A stretch of DNA of 64,000 nucleotides from Sphingomonas ginsenosidivorax (lineage in GTDB: Bacteria; Pseudomonadota; Alphaproteobacteria; Sphingomonadales; Sphingomonadaceae). Numbering within the stretch: position 1 is the first letter of the stretch; every line of letters starts with the position of its first letter. The notes beneath the pieces were generated by a model, which was not told where the DNA came from, ran no database searches, and saw only the letters and a program-made list of their open reading frames with translations. Below are positions 8,164 through 16,485 of this stretch, in pieces. The stretch lies in contig NZ_VOQR01000001.1 of NCBI RefSeq assembly GCF_007995065.1, positions 2,979,001 through 3,043,000 of the forward strand, read 5' to 3'. The translations under genes were made by a program, and so were the position numbers.

Positions 8164-9087
8164 ATGCAGCGGCTCGACGGGGGCGCTTCGATCCCCCCGC
8201 ATCTCGCCAAGGGAATCGTTGCGCTCGGCAATTTCGACGGATTTCATCTCGGCCACCAGGCGGCGGTCGCGCGCGCGATCGCCTGGGCAAAGGCCGAGGG
8301 GCGCCCCGCGCTGGTCGCGACGTTCGATCCGCATCCCGTCCGCCATTTCCGCCCCGACACGCCCCCGTTCCGCCTGACCACGCTCGACCAGCGCGAGCGG
8401 CTGTTCGCCGAGGCCGGCGCGGATGCGATGATCGTGTTCCACTTCGACGGCGACCTCGCCGGCCTGACCGCCGAGGACTTCATCGCCGAACGCCTCGAAC
8501 GCGCGCTGCAGATCGCCGGCGTCGTGACCGGCGAGGACTTCACCTTCGGCAAGGCGAAGGGCGGCACCGTCGCGACGCTCGCCGCGCGCGGCCCCGTCCA
8601 CGGCTTTCGCGCCGAAACCGTCGGTCCGGTCGCGCTCGACGGCGAGACGGTCTCCTCTACCCGCATCCGCGACGCGCTCCGCGCCGGCGACATGGCGACC
8701 GCTACCCGCCTGCTAACGCGGCCGTTCGCAATTCAGGGCGTGGTCCAGCACGGCGACAAGGTCGGCCGCACGATCGGCTATCCGACCGCGAACATCGACA
8801 TGGGCAAGTATCTGCGCCCCGCCTACGGCATCTACGCGGTCACCGGCCGCCTCGACGACGGACGCATCCTGAATGGCGCTGCGAACCTCGGCATCCGCCC
8901 GAGCTTCGACCCACCCAAGGAACTGCTCGAACCCTTCTTCTTCGACTTCGCGGGCGACCTGTATGGACAGACGATCGAGGTCGCGCTGATCGACTATCTC
9001 CGCCCCGAAGCCAAGTTCGACAGCCTCGACGCACTGACGACGCAGATGGACGCCGACTGCGCACGCGCGCGCGAAATCCTCAAATAG
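8164..9087 (+). CDS. ribF: Bifunctional riboflavin kinase / FAD synthetase
   Basis: 307 residues. The N-terminal nucleotidyltransferase domain has GNFDGFHLGHQA (HxGH-type motif), TFDPHP and SSTRIR; the C-terminal flavokinase domain starts near residue 185 with the GYPTANID motif and continues through NLGIRPSF. It phosphorylates riboflavin to FMN and adenylates it to FAD. No FMN riboswitch is visible in the short leader, as expected for ribF. The ileS gene follows after a 286-base gap of repeats, the common ribF-ileS-lspA order of proteobacteria. Confidence 0.96.
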   Translation: MQRLDGGASIPPHLAKGIVALGNFDGFHLGHQAAVARAIAWAKAEGRPALVATFDPHPVRHFRPDTPPFRLTTLDQRERLFAEAGADAMIVFHFDGDLAGLTAEDFIAERLERALQIAGVVTGEDFTFGKAKGGTVATLAARGPVHGFRAETVGPVALDGETVSSTRIRDALRAGDMATATRLLTRPFAIQGVVQHGDKVGRTIGYPTANIDMGKYLRPAYGIYAVTGRLDDGRILNGAANLGIRPSFDPPKELLEPFFFDFAGDLYGQTIEVALIDYLRPEAKFDSLDALTTQMDADCARAREILK

Positions 9088-9125
9088 GCGGTGAGGCGGC
9101 CGAAACCGCCATGCCTGCCTCAAGC

Positions 9126-9205
9126 CATCACGCCAGCGCCCAAACCGTCACGCCAGCCCCCAAACCGTCACCCCAGCCCCCAAACCGCCACCCCAGCGAA
9201 GGCTG
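9126..9205. repeat. Four tandem 20-base units merging into a palindromic repeat
   Basis: Units at 9126-9145, 9146-9165, 9166-9185 and 9186-9205 follow the pattern CRTCACSCCAGCSCCCAAAC with few changes. The last unit is the left arm of the family A repeat that follows, so the array looks like an expansion of that arm. Confidence 0.8.
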
Positions 9206-9266
9206 GGGTCTCCCTCCATCAGCCGCGCGCTCGCCGCACGAGATCCCAGCCTGCGCTGGGATGACG
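9186..9266. repeat. Palindromic repeat, family A
   Basis: Arms CACCCCAGCGAAGGCTGGGG and its mirror CCCAGCCTGCGCTGGGATGACG. The rest of the gap before ileS (9267-9373) holds a short direct repeat of CCTCCGCGT near 9294-9318 and no clear promoter. Confidence 0.85.
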
Positions 9267-9373
9267 AAATGGGCGGGGATGGCGACGCGCAAACCTCCGC
9301 GTCTCCGCACCTCCGCGTGAACCCATCTTCCCCATTTGTGTAAGACCGACAGCGCGGGTAAAGCCCGGCCCTC

Positions 9374-12337
9374 ATGACCGACGCTCCCACGCCCGCCCCC
9401 GCCCGCGATTACCGCGACACCGTCTTCCTGCCGAAGACCGACTTCCCGATGAAGGCCGGCCTCGCCGCCAAGGAGCCGGCGATCCTCGAGCGCTGGGCCA
9501 AGCTCGGCCTCTACGACCGGCTGCGCGAACAGCGGCTCGGGCGCGAGCGGTTCATCCTGCACGACGGCCCGCCCTACGCGAACGGCGACATCCACATGGG
9601 CCACGCGATGAACAAGGTCCTGAAGGACATCATCGTCCGCTCGCAGTCGCTGATGGGCAAGGACGCGCCCTACGTCCCCGGCTGGGACTGCCACGGCCTG
9701 CCGATCGAGTGGAAGGTCGAGGAAGCCTATCGCGCGAAGAAGCTCAACAAGGACGACGTCCCCGTCGACCAGTTCCGCGCCGAATGCCGTGCCTATGCCG
9801 AGAAATGGGTCGACGTGCAGAAGGCGGAGTTCGAGCGCCTCGGCGTGATGGGCGACTGGGCCGACCCGTACCTCACGATGAAGTACGAGGCCGAGGCCGC
9901 GATCGTCGGCGAGCTGCTGAAGTTCGCCGAGAGCGGTCAGCTCTATCGCGGCGCCAAGCCGGTGATGTGGAGCCCGGTCGAGAAGACCGCGCTCGCCGAG
10001 GCCGAGGTCGAATATGAGGACATCGTCTCGACCCAGATCGACGTCGCGTTCGAGATCGTCGAGGCGCCGAACGCCCCCGAACTGGTCGGCGCGCATGCGG
10101 TGATCTGGACGACGACGCCGTGGACGATCCCGGTGAACCAGGCTTTGAGCTATGGGCCGGACATCGAGTATGTCCTCGTCGCGGACGGCGATCACCGGCT
10201 CCTGATCGCAGACGCGCTGATCGACAGCTTCTTTGCCCGTACCCTACCCTCCCGTCATCCCGGCGGAAGCCGGGACCCACTTATCCACGACGGAGACCTT
10301 GGCAAGGTGGGCCCCGGCGTCCGCCGGGGTGACGGAGAAGAGGGTGGCACCGCCATCCTTTGGCGCGGGAAGGGTTCGGACCTCGCCGACGCCACCGCAC
10401 GCCACCCGATGCACGCGCTCGGCGGGTTCTTCGCGAAACCCCGCCCGTTCCTCCCGGGCAGCTTCGTCACGACCGACGCGGGCACCGGTCTCGTCCACAT
10501 GTCTCCGGACCATGGCGAGGACGATTTCGAACTTTGCAAGCAGTACGGCATCGACCCCGTCTTCGCGGTCGACGGCGCTGGCATGTACCGCGCCGACTGG
10601 GCGTGGCTCGGCGGCCAGGGCTCGGTCATCAACAAGAAGTTCGTCAGCGCGGAAGGTCCGATCTGCACGGATCTGCGCGAAGCCGGCGCCCTCCTCGCGG
10701 CGAGCGACGACTTCAAGCACAGCTACCCCCATTCATGGCGCTCCAAGGCCAAGGTGATCTTCCGCGCGACGCCGCAATGGTTCATCCCGATGGACCGGAG
10801 CGAAACAGAGTCCCCCTCCCGCCTGCGGGAGGGGTTAGGGGAGGGCCTGTCCAACGACGCGTCCCTTTCCGGAACAAGCCCTCCCCCAACCCCTCCCGCG
10901 AGCGGGAGGGGAGCAGATAACGGCGCCACCCTCCGCGAAATCGCCCTCGACGCGATCGCCGCCACCACCTGGATCCCCGCCCGCGCGGAAAACCGCATCA
11001 CCTCGATGGTGCAGGGCCGCCCCGACTGGGTCATCAGCCGCCAGCGCGCCTGGGGCGTCCCGATCGCGCTGTTCGTCGACCGCGCGACCGGCCAGTACCT
11101 CAACGATCCCGCGGTCAACGCGCGCATCGTCGCGGCCTTCCGCGAACACGGCGCCGACGCCTGGTACGCCGACGGCCACCAGGCGTTGCTCGGCCCCGAC
11201 TACGATCTTGCCGATTACGAGGTCGTGAAGGACATCCTCGACGTCTGGTTCGACTCCGGCTGCACGCACGTCTTCACCGTCGAGGCGCGCTACGGCGAAG
11301 GCACGCGCGCCAACCTCTATCTCGAAGGCTCCGACCAGCATCGCGGCTGGTTCCAGTCGAGCCTCCTCGAATCCTGCGGGACCCGCGGTCGTGCGCCGTA
11401 CGACGCGGTCCTCACGCACGGCTTCGCGCTCGACGGCCAGGGCCGGAAGATGTCGAAGTCGCTCGGCAACGTCGTAGACCCGCTCAAGATCATCGGCGAG
11501 AGCGGCGCGGACATCCTGCGCATGTGGGTCGCCTCGACCGACTATTTCGACGACGTGAAGATCGGCAAGGAAGTCCTCGCCACCGCCAGCGACGCGTACC
11601 GCAAACTGCGCAACACCTTCCGCTACATGCTCGGCGCCCTGGACGGCTTCGAGGAGTCAGAACGGGTCGCGGTCGCCGACATGCCGGAGCTCGAGCGCTA
11701 CGTGCTCCACCGCCTCGACATGATCGACACCGAGCTGCGCCAGGCGGCGGAAGGCTATGAGTTCAACCGCTACACCCGGCTGCTCACCGACTTCGCGAAC
11801 GAAGACCTGTCGGCCTTCTTCTTCGATATCCGCAAGGATTCCCTCTATTGCGACGCGCCCGGCGACATCAAGCGCCGGTCGTACCGCACGGTGCTCGACG
11901 TGCTGTTCCACGCGCTGGTCCGCTACGCGGCGCCCGTCCTCTGCTTCACCGCCGAGGAGGTGTGGCAGGCCCGCTTCCCGAGCGACGAGGGATCGGTCCA
12001 TTATCTCGAATGGCCACTGCTCCCGACGGTCGAGGTCGACGGCGCGAAATGGCACGAGATCCGCGCGCTGCGCGAGCGCGTGACCGAGGCGATCGAGCCG
12101 CTGCGCCGCGAGAAGACGGTGCGATCGAGCCTCGAGGCCGAGGTCGGCGTGCCGAGCATGCCGCTCGACGCCGCCGGTCTGACCGAGGCGTTCATCGTCG
12201 CCAAGGTGACCGAGGGCGACCTGTCGGTGACTCGCACCGCGTTCCACAAATGCGGCCGCTGCTGGCGGCACCTGCCCGAAGTGCAGACCGACGGCGAGCT
12301 CTGCAACCGCTGTGAAAGCGTGGTCGGCGATGCGTAA
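9374..12337 (+). CDS. ileS: Isoleucyl-tRNA synthetase with two in-frame repeat insertions
   Basis: 987 residues; charges tRNA-Ile. Class I signature HMGH in GDIHMGHAMNK, KMSKS in GRKMSKSLGN, and a C-terminal zinc knuckle with four cysteines (CGRC and CNRC). Two segments do not belong to the family: about residues 293-322 in the CP1 editing domain, and about residues 480-514 between WFIPMDRSE and TLREIALDAI. Both are translations of palindromic repeats found elsewhere in the window between genes. Without them the length is near 925, normal for the family. Both sites correspond to loops in E. coli IleS. The stop overlaps the lspA start by 8 bases. Confidence 0.95.
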   Translation: MTDAPTPAPARDYRDTVFLPKTDFPMKAGLAAKEPAILERWAKLGLYDRLREQRLGRERFILHDGPPYANGDIHMGHAMNKVLKDIIVRSQSLMGKDAPYVPGWDCHGLPIEWKVEEAYRAKKLNKDDVPVDQFRAECRAYAEKWVDVQKAEFERLGVMGDWADPYLTMKYEAEAAIVGELLKFAESGQLYRGAKPVMWSPVEKTALAEAEVEYEDIVSTQIDVAFEIVEAPNAPELVGAHAVIWTTTPWTIPVNQALSYGPDIEYVLVADGDHRLLIADALIDSFFARTLPSRHPGGSRDPLIHDGDLGKVGPGVRRGDGEEGGTAILWRGKGSDLADATARHPMHALGGFFAKPRPFLPGSFVTTDAGTGLVHMSPDHGEDDFELCKQYGIDPVFAVDGAGMYRADWAWLGGQGSVINKKFVSAEGPICTDLREAGALLAASDDFKHSYPHSWRSKAKVIFRATPQWFIPMDRSETESPSRLREGLGEGLSNDASLSGTSPPPTPPASGRGADNGATLREIALDAIAATTWIPARAENRITSMVQGRPDWVISRQRAWGVPIALFVDRATGQYLNDPAVNARIVAAFREHGADAWYADGHQALLGPDYDLADYEVVKDILDVWFDSGCTHVFTVEARYGEGTRANLYLEGSDQHRGWFQSSLLESCGTRGRAPYDAVLTHGFALDGQGRKMSKSLGNVVDPLKIIGESGADILRMWVASTDYFDDVKIGKEVLATASDAYRKLRNTFRYMLGALDGFEESERVAVADMPELERYVLHRLDMIDTELRQAAEGYEFNRYTRLLTDFANEDLSAFFFDIRKDSLYCDAPGDIKRRSYRTVLDVLFHALVRYAAPVLCFTAEEVWQARFPSDEGSVHYLEWPLLPTVEVDGAKWHEIRALRERVTEAIEPLRREKTVRSSLEAEVGVPSMPLDAAGLTEAFIVAKVTEGDLSVTRTAFHKCGRCWRHLPEVQTDGELCNRCESVVGDA
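10253..10336. repeat. Family A palindromic repeat inside ileS, read in frame
   Basis: Left arm CGTCATCCCGGCGGAAGCCG and right arm CGGCGTCCGCCGGGGTGACGG frame about 40 variable bases. Translated it gives the foreign peptide SRHPGGSRDP...PGVRRGDG in the editing domain. Confidence 0.9.
10811..10915. repeat. Family E palindromic repeat inside ileS, read in frame
   Basis: Near-perfect 40-base arms beginning TCCCCCTCCCGCCTGCGGGA, mirrored at the right end by GAGCGGGAGGGGA. Translated as PSRLREGLGEGL...PPTPPASGRGA. A relative lies between genes at 40342-40449. Confidence 0.9.
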
Positions 12338-12833
12338 CCTGCCCCGCGCCGGGATCGCCACTGCGATCGCTCTGTTCATCGCCGACCAGCTCAGCAAGTT
12401 CGTCGTCACGCAGAGCCTCGGGATCGACTCGCTCGGCGACGCGACGACGATCACGTCGTTCTTCGACCTGCGCTTCGTGCCCAATATCGGGATCTCGCTG
12501 GGGCTCCTGCCCGCCGACGGTCACCTCACGCGCTGGGCGCTGATCGCGCTGACGGGCGCGATCTCGGTCGGCGTCGCGATCTGGATGACGCGCGAGAAGA
12601 ACCGCGCGGACCAGATTGCGCTGGGCTTCGTGCTGGGCGGGGCGCTCGGCAATATCCTCGACCGCGCGCGGCTCGGCTATGTCGTCGACTTCTGCGACCT
12701 GCATATCGGCGACTGGCGTCCGTTTTTGGTCTTCAATGTCGCCGACGCAGCGATTACGGTCGGCGTGCTCGTCCTGCTTGTTCGAGCCCTTCTCGTGCGC
12801 GAGAAGCCCCCTGTGGAGAAGTCCCATGCGTAA
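12330..12833 (+). CDS. lspA: Lipoprotein signal peptidase (signal peptidase II)
   Basis: 167 residues with four predicted membrane helices; removes signal peptides from diacylglyceryl-modified prolipoproteins. The catalytic aspartates are in GNILDRARLGYVVDF and FNVADAAI. The N-terminal conserved box reads VPNIGISLG. Start: ATG at 12330 overlaps the ileS stop as ATGCGTAA; a GTG at 12312 is in frame but less likely. Its own stop overlaps the next gene by the same eight bases, giving a tightly coupled three-gene unit. The next gene product is itself a predicted lipoprotein. Confidence 0.95.
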   Translation: MRNLPRAGIATAIALFIADQLSKFVVTQSLGIDSLGDATTITSFFDLRFVPNIGISLGLLPADGHLTRWALIALTGAISVGVAIWMTREKNRADQIALGFVLGGALGNILDRARLGYVVDFCDLHIGDWRPFLVFNVADAAITVGVLVLLVRALLVREKPPVEKSHA

Positions 12834-13239
12834 GTTTGTGCCCCTGGCCGCCGGCCTCGCGAGCGTCGCCCTGCTGTCCGGTTGCGGCGCGGGTCGCAGC
12901 CTCGACCGCGCACGCCCCGACGAGTTCGCCGTCGCACGCCAGGCACCGCTGGTGATCCCGCCCGACTTCAGCCTGGTCCCGCCGCAGCCCGGCGCCGCGC
13001 GCCCGCAGGACACCGCCGCCAACGCGCAGACGCTCGACGCGCTGTTCGGCGGCGCCGCGCCGCGCAGCGCCAGCGAACGTTCGACGATCAACGCGGCGGG
13101 CGACGATTCGGACGACCCCGGCATCCGCTCGAGCGTCGGCGATCCCGGCACGACCGTCGTCGACAAGGGATCGACGACGCGCGACATCGTCGCCGCGCCC
13201 GAAGGCGACGGCCAGGACGCCCGCACCACCGCGAACTGA
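12826..13239 (+). CDS. DUF3035-type lipoprotein
   Basis: 137 residues. Signal peptide with lipobox LLSGC, lipidation predicted at C20. The mature part has RPDEFAVARQAPLVIPPDF near residues 28-46, the hallmark of DUF3035, then a long disordered region rich in Gly, Asp and Ser. Function unknown; in alphaproteobacteria it is regularly found after lspA. Start ATG at 12826 overlaps lspA (ATGCGTAA) and has GGAG seven bases upstream. A strong terminator follows. Confidence 0.88.
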   Translation: MRKFVPLAAGLASVALLSGCGAGRSLDRARPDEFAVARQAPLVIPPDFSLVPPQPGAARPQDTAANAQTLDALFGGAAPRSASERSTINAAGDDSDDPGIRSSVGDPGTTVVDKGSTTRDIVAAPEGDGQDARTTAN

Positions 13240-13256
13240 TCGGGTCTTACCCAAAC

Positions 13257-13290
13257 AAAAAGGGCGATCCCTCGCGGGGCCGCCCTTTTT
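13257..13290 (+). terminator. Rho-independent terminator of ileS-lspA-DUF3035
   Basis: AAAAGGGCG pairs with CGCCCTTTTT around a loop that itself contains CCCTCGCGGGG; the downstream arm ends in five T. It starts 17 bases after the stop codon. Confidence 0.8.
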
Positions 13291-13296
13291 CGTGTT

Positions 13297-13379
13297 CGTC
13301 ATCCTGACGAAAGTCAGGATCCAGGGCCCCAGGCGGCACCGCCCGAACCCTGGATCCCGGGCCAAACCCGGGATGACGG
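13297..13379. repeat. Palindromic repeat, family B
   Basis: One end has CGTCATCCTGACGAAAGTCA, the other CCCGGGCCAAACCCGGGATGACGG. The two ends share only the outer CGTCAT/ATGACG and the inner CCAGGG, so each end is its own hairpin. It lies between the convergent DUF3035 and porin genes. Confidence 0.85.
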
Positions 13380-13390
13380 ATAGGCGCGGA

Positions 13391-14239
13391 TCAGAACGCC
13401 GCGGTCAGCGACACCACGACCTTGCCGTTCGCGATCGACCCGGTGCCGTCCTGCCCCTCGCTGAAGCTCGGCTGCAGATAGGCCGATTCGCCGCGGCCGA
13501 TGTCGGTGTCGACATACGCCACGCCGAGCGTCAGCGGCGTGCTCGGGATCGTGTAGTCCGCGCCGAGCAGCCAGTCGAAATATTCGCCGGTCGGCGCGAC
13601 GCTGGTCGCGAACGGGCCGAGGCCCTTGTTGCCGTTCGAATAGCCGATATGGCCCTTCACGGTCAGCCCGGTACCCGGCACGCCGCTGCTGACGTCGCCC
13701 CACAGATACAGGTTGCTGTCCTTGGCGCCCGGCCGGTCATAGACGCCGTTCGCCGCCGACGTGCCGTTCGAATACCACGGGCCCAGCGCCTCCTGCTTGG
13801 GCGCGAAGGCGACGCCTGCGGTCAGGTTGACCGGCCCTGCAGTGCCCGACAGCTTGGCATAGGGTTCGATGAAGTCGGTGTTGTCGAAGCCGTTCGGGTA
13901 CATGTACCAGGTCGCGCCGACGTCGAGCGACCCGCCGCCGACCGGCAGCTTGAACCCGGCGATGAGGTCGAGCTCCATGTTGGCGCCGCCGAACGTGCCC
14001 CATCCGGCGAGGTTCGACCCCCAGGTGCCGACATAGAGGCCGCTTTCATGCGTCGCGGTCAGGCCGCCCTGGATCGCCAGGTTCTCGTCCGACTGCGACA
14101 CGCCGCGGAAGCGATAGTCGCTGACGAGCCCGACCGACCCCGTCACCGTGATCGGCTTGGGCGGAGCGGAATCCTGCGCGAACACAGGGGTGGCGGCGGC
14201 GAGCGCGATGCCGCCGAGCAGTAGAGTGGAGAAGCGCAT
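13391..14239 (-). CDS. TorF family putative outer-membrane porin
   Basis: 282 residues. Signal peptide ends ATPVFA-QD. The mature protein begins with VTGSVGLVSDYRFRGVSQSDENLAIQGG, typical of the TIGR02001/TorF family, then alternating amphipathic strands with many Gly, Tyr and Trp, and ends in an aromatic residue (AAF), the sorting signal of outer-membrane beta-barrels. The transported substrate is unknown. AAGGG precedes the ATG at 14239. The 189-base gap upstream contains a palindrome at 14408-14425. Confidence 0.88.
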   Translation of the reverse strand: MRFSTLLLGGIALAAATPVFAQDSAPPKPITVTGSVGLVSDYRFRGVSQSDENLAIQGGLTATHESGLYVGTWGSNLAGWGTFGGANMELDLIAGFKLPVGGGSLDVGATWYMYPNGFDNTDFIEPYAKLSGTAGPVNLTAGVAFAPKQEALGPWYSNGTSAANGVYDRPGAKDSNLYLWGDVSSGVPGTGLTVKGHIGYSNGNKGLGPFATSVAPTGEYFDWLLGADYTIPSTPLTLGVAYVDTDIGRGESAYLQPSFSEGQDGTGSIANGKVVVSLTAAF

Positions 14240-14407
14240 CGTTTCCCTTTCGAAACCGGAAGTCGATGTCCGCCCTGCATCCCGCGAACGCCGCCTCTTC
14301 TCGCCCGGAGTCCGAGAGGGGTCTTTTCAACGGTGGTAAATAGATGACAGTGGGTATTGCGGTGCACAAGGCGTTTCTTGCGTCGCGCCGGGGATTGACG
14401 CGCACTA

Positions 14408-14425
14408 TGTTGCGCAAGCGCAACA
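14408..14425. promoter_or_regulatory. Perfect palindrome TGTTGCGC-AA-GCGCAACA
   Basis: Lies just after the metC stop and 170 bases upstream of the porin gene. No T-run follows on either strand, so a terminator is unlikely; it may be an operator. A related palindrome (TGTTGC-GAT-GCAACA) is at 18667-18681. Confidence 0.35.
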
Positions 14426-14428
14426 GTG

Positions 14429-15631
14429 TCAGCCGCGATAGGCCGCCAGCCCCCGCTCCAGATCGGCGATCAGGTCGTCCGGGTCTTCGAGGCCGATCTG
14501 CAACCGGACCATCGGCCCCGCGAACGCACGATCGGTGACGCTGCGGTGCCGCTGCGGGTCGACCGGCAGCGCCAGGCTTTCGAACCCGCCCCAGCTATAG
14601 CCGATGCCGAACAGCTCCAGCGTATCGATGAGCGCCGCGCGCGCGCCATTGTCGCCGCCGTTCAGGACGAACGAGAACAGCCCGCTCGATCCCTTGAAGT
14701 CGCGCACGAAGATGTCATGCCCCGGGCAATCGGGCAGCGCCGGGTGCAGCACCTGCGCGACCTCGGGCCGCGTCTTCAGCCACTGCGCGATCTGCAGCGC
14801 GCTCGCCTGGTGCTGCTTCAGCCGCACGCCCATCGTGCGCAGCCCGCGGCTGCCGAGCCAGCAATCGTCGGGGCTCGCGACCTGCCCGAGCTGGAAGCTG
14901 GTGTCGCGCAACGCCTTGAAATGGCCGGGTCCGGCCGTCACCGATCCCAGCATCGCGTCCGAATGGCCGACGACATATTTGGTGCAGGCGAGGATCGTCA
15001 GGTCGACGCCGCGCGCGATCGCCGGGAAGAACAACGGCGTCGCCCAGGTGTTGTCGAGCAGGGTCGTCACGCCGCGCGCCTTGGCCGCCGCGACGATCGC
15101 GGGCACGTCCTGGACCTCGAAGCTCAGCGACCCGGGGCTCTCCATCAGGATCGCGCGCGTGGTATCGCCGATCAGGTCGGCGATCCCGGCACCCACCAGC
15201 GGATCGTAGAAGCGCGTGGCGATCCCGAACCGCTTGAGCAGCCCCATCGCCATCCCGCGCGTCGGGTCATAGGCGCTGTCGGGCAGCAGCAGCTCGTCGC
15301 CGGGCGAAAGCACCGACAGCAACGCGGCGGCGATCGCCGCGACGCCCGATCCGTAGAGGAACGTGCCCTCCGCCCCCGGCTCCAGGCTGGTCAGCGCATC
15401 GGCGAGGCTCCACTGCGTCGGCGTGCCCTTGCGGCCGTAAAACAGCCGGTGGTGCGTGTCCCTGCCCGCCGCATCGCGCAGATGCTGGACCGAATCGTAG
15501 AGGATCGTCGACGCGCGCCAGACCGGCGGATTGACGATCCCGCCGCCTTCGGCGCTATGCGTCCATTCGGCACGGCGCCCCGCCGACACCAGCCGCGTCG
15601 CGTCGCCGATCGGCCGGTCGCTCGCGCTCAC
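14429..15631 (-). CDS. metC: Cystathionine beta-lyase (PLP-dependent trans-sulfuration enzyme)
   Basis: 400 residues, Cys/Met metabolism PLP family. It has GSGVAAIAAAL (phosphate-binding region), LLDNTWATPLFF and the PLP lysine in CTKYVVGHSD. The VGHSD version after the lysine and the SWGGFESL segment favour a MetC-type beta-lyase, which makes homocysteine from cystathionine. Start: GTG at 15631 overlaps the sseA stop (GTGA), so translation is probably coupled; an ATG at 15670 would overlap sseA by 43 bases. Third gene of a photolyase-sseA-metC operon. A related activity such as cystathionine gamma-lyase cannot be excluded. Confidence 0.9.
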   Translation of the reverse strand: MSASDRPIGDATRLVSAGRRAEWTHSAEGGGIVNPPVWRASTILYDSVQHLRDAAGRDTHHRLFYGRKGTPTQWSLADALTSLEPGAEGTFLYGSGVAAIAAALLSVLSPGDELLLPDSAYDPTRGMAMGLLKRFGIATRFYDPLVGAGIADLIGDTTRAILMESPGSLSFEVQDVPAIVAAAKARGVTTLLDNTWATPLFFPAIARGVDLTILACTKYVVGHSDAMLGSVTAGPGHFKALRDTSFQLGQVASPDDCWLGSRGLRTMGVRLKQHQASALQIAQWLKTRPEVAQVLHPALPDCPGHDIFVRDFKGSSGLFSFVLNGGDNGARAALIDTLELFGIGYSWGGFESLALPVDPQRHRSVTDRAFAGPMVRLQIGLEDPDDLIADLERGLAAYRG

Positions 15632-16464
15632 GCGCCCAGCGCCTTGGGAGTCGCGGGATCGGCGCCCCATTCGGACCAGCTGCCGTCATAGAGCGCCACG
15701 TCCGCCCCCAGCAGATGCGCGCCGAACGCCACGACGGCGGCAGTGATCCCCGAGCCGCAGGTCGTGACCATCGGCCGGTCGAGATCGACGCCAGCCTCGA
15801 CGAACGCCGCCTTCAAAGCATCGCCGCGCTTCCAGATGCCCTCGGCCGTGAACAACCTGGTGTACGGCAGGCTCTTCGACCCCGGGATATGCCCAGATGC
15901 CACGCCCGCGCGCGGATCCGCCTCTTCGCCGGTGAACCGCGCGGCCGAGCGTGCATCGACGACCTGTTCCGCCCCGCTCTCGAGATTGGCCGTCATCGCG
16001 GTGAGGTCGCGCACCGCGACGTCGCCCGGCTGGACGGTGAAGTGACGATGCCGCGGGGCCTCTGTCCCCGAAGCCGTCTCGCGGCCCTCCGCGCGCCACT
16101 TGGCGATCCCGCCGTCGAGGATCGCGACGTCGCGCATGCCGAACAGCCGCAACAGAAACCAGGCGCGCGCCGACGTATGCCAGGGCGAGCTGTCGTAAAG
16201 GACGATCCGGCACCCGTCGCCCAGCCCCAGTGCCTGCATCCGGCTGGCGAACTTCGCGGGGCCAGGCACGGTATTGGGCAGTTCGTCGTCGGTGTCGCGC
16301 AATTCGGCGAGGTTCAGGAACACCGCACCCGGAATATGCGCGGCGTCATACTCCGCCGCCGCATCGCGGCCGGTCGCCGCATCGATATAGGTCGCATCGA
16401 CGACGCGGAGATCGCGCGCACCCAGTTCGCCCGCCAGCCATTCGGTGGTCACCAACGCGTCCAT
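15628..16464 (-). CDS. sseA: 3-mercaptopyruvate sulfurtransferase (two-domain rhodanese)
   Basis: 278 residues with two rhodanese domains. The active-site loop in the second domain is CGSGITA with nucleophile C236; CGSG(I/V)TA is characteristic of mercaptopyruvate sulfurtransferases rather than thiosulfate sulfurtransferases. It transfers sulfur from 3-mercaptopyruvate to thiols or cyanide. GAGGAGACC precedes the ATG at 16464. It lies 21 bases after the photolyase stop and overlaps metC by 4 bases, a sulfur-metabolism pairing. Confidence 0.93.
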   Translation of the reverse strand: MDALVTTEWLAGELGARDLRVVDATYIDAATGRDAAAEYDAAHIPGAVFLNLAELRDTDDELPNTVPGPAKFASRMQALGLGDGCRIVLYDSSPWHTSARAWFLLRLFGMRDVAILDGGIAKWRAEGRETASGTEAPRHRHFTVQPGDVAVRDLTAMTANLESGAEQVVDARSAARFTGEEADPRAGVASGHIPGSKSLPYTRLFTAEGIWKRGDALKAAFVEAGVDLDRPMVTTCGSGITAAVVAFGAHLLGADVALYDGSWSEWGADPATPKALGA

Positions 16465-16485
16465 GTCCGGTCTCCTCAGGCGCGA

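Noticed and set aside
9126..9266. CRISPR array
   Set aside because: Units are adjacent without spacers and merge with a palindromic element; no cas genes are present.
14408..14425. Terminator for metC
   Set aside because: The hairpin is perfect but no T-run follows on the minus strand, and the loop is only two bases.
14426..15691. Long plus-strand frames opposite metC, sseA and photolyase (14426-18192)
   Set aside because: These are antisense shadows of well-identified enzymes and show no start signals or family motifs.
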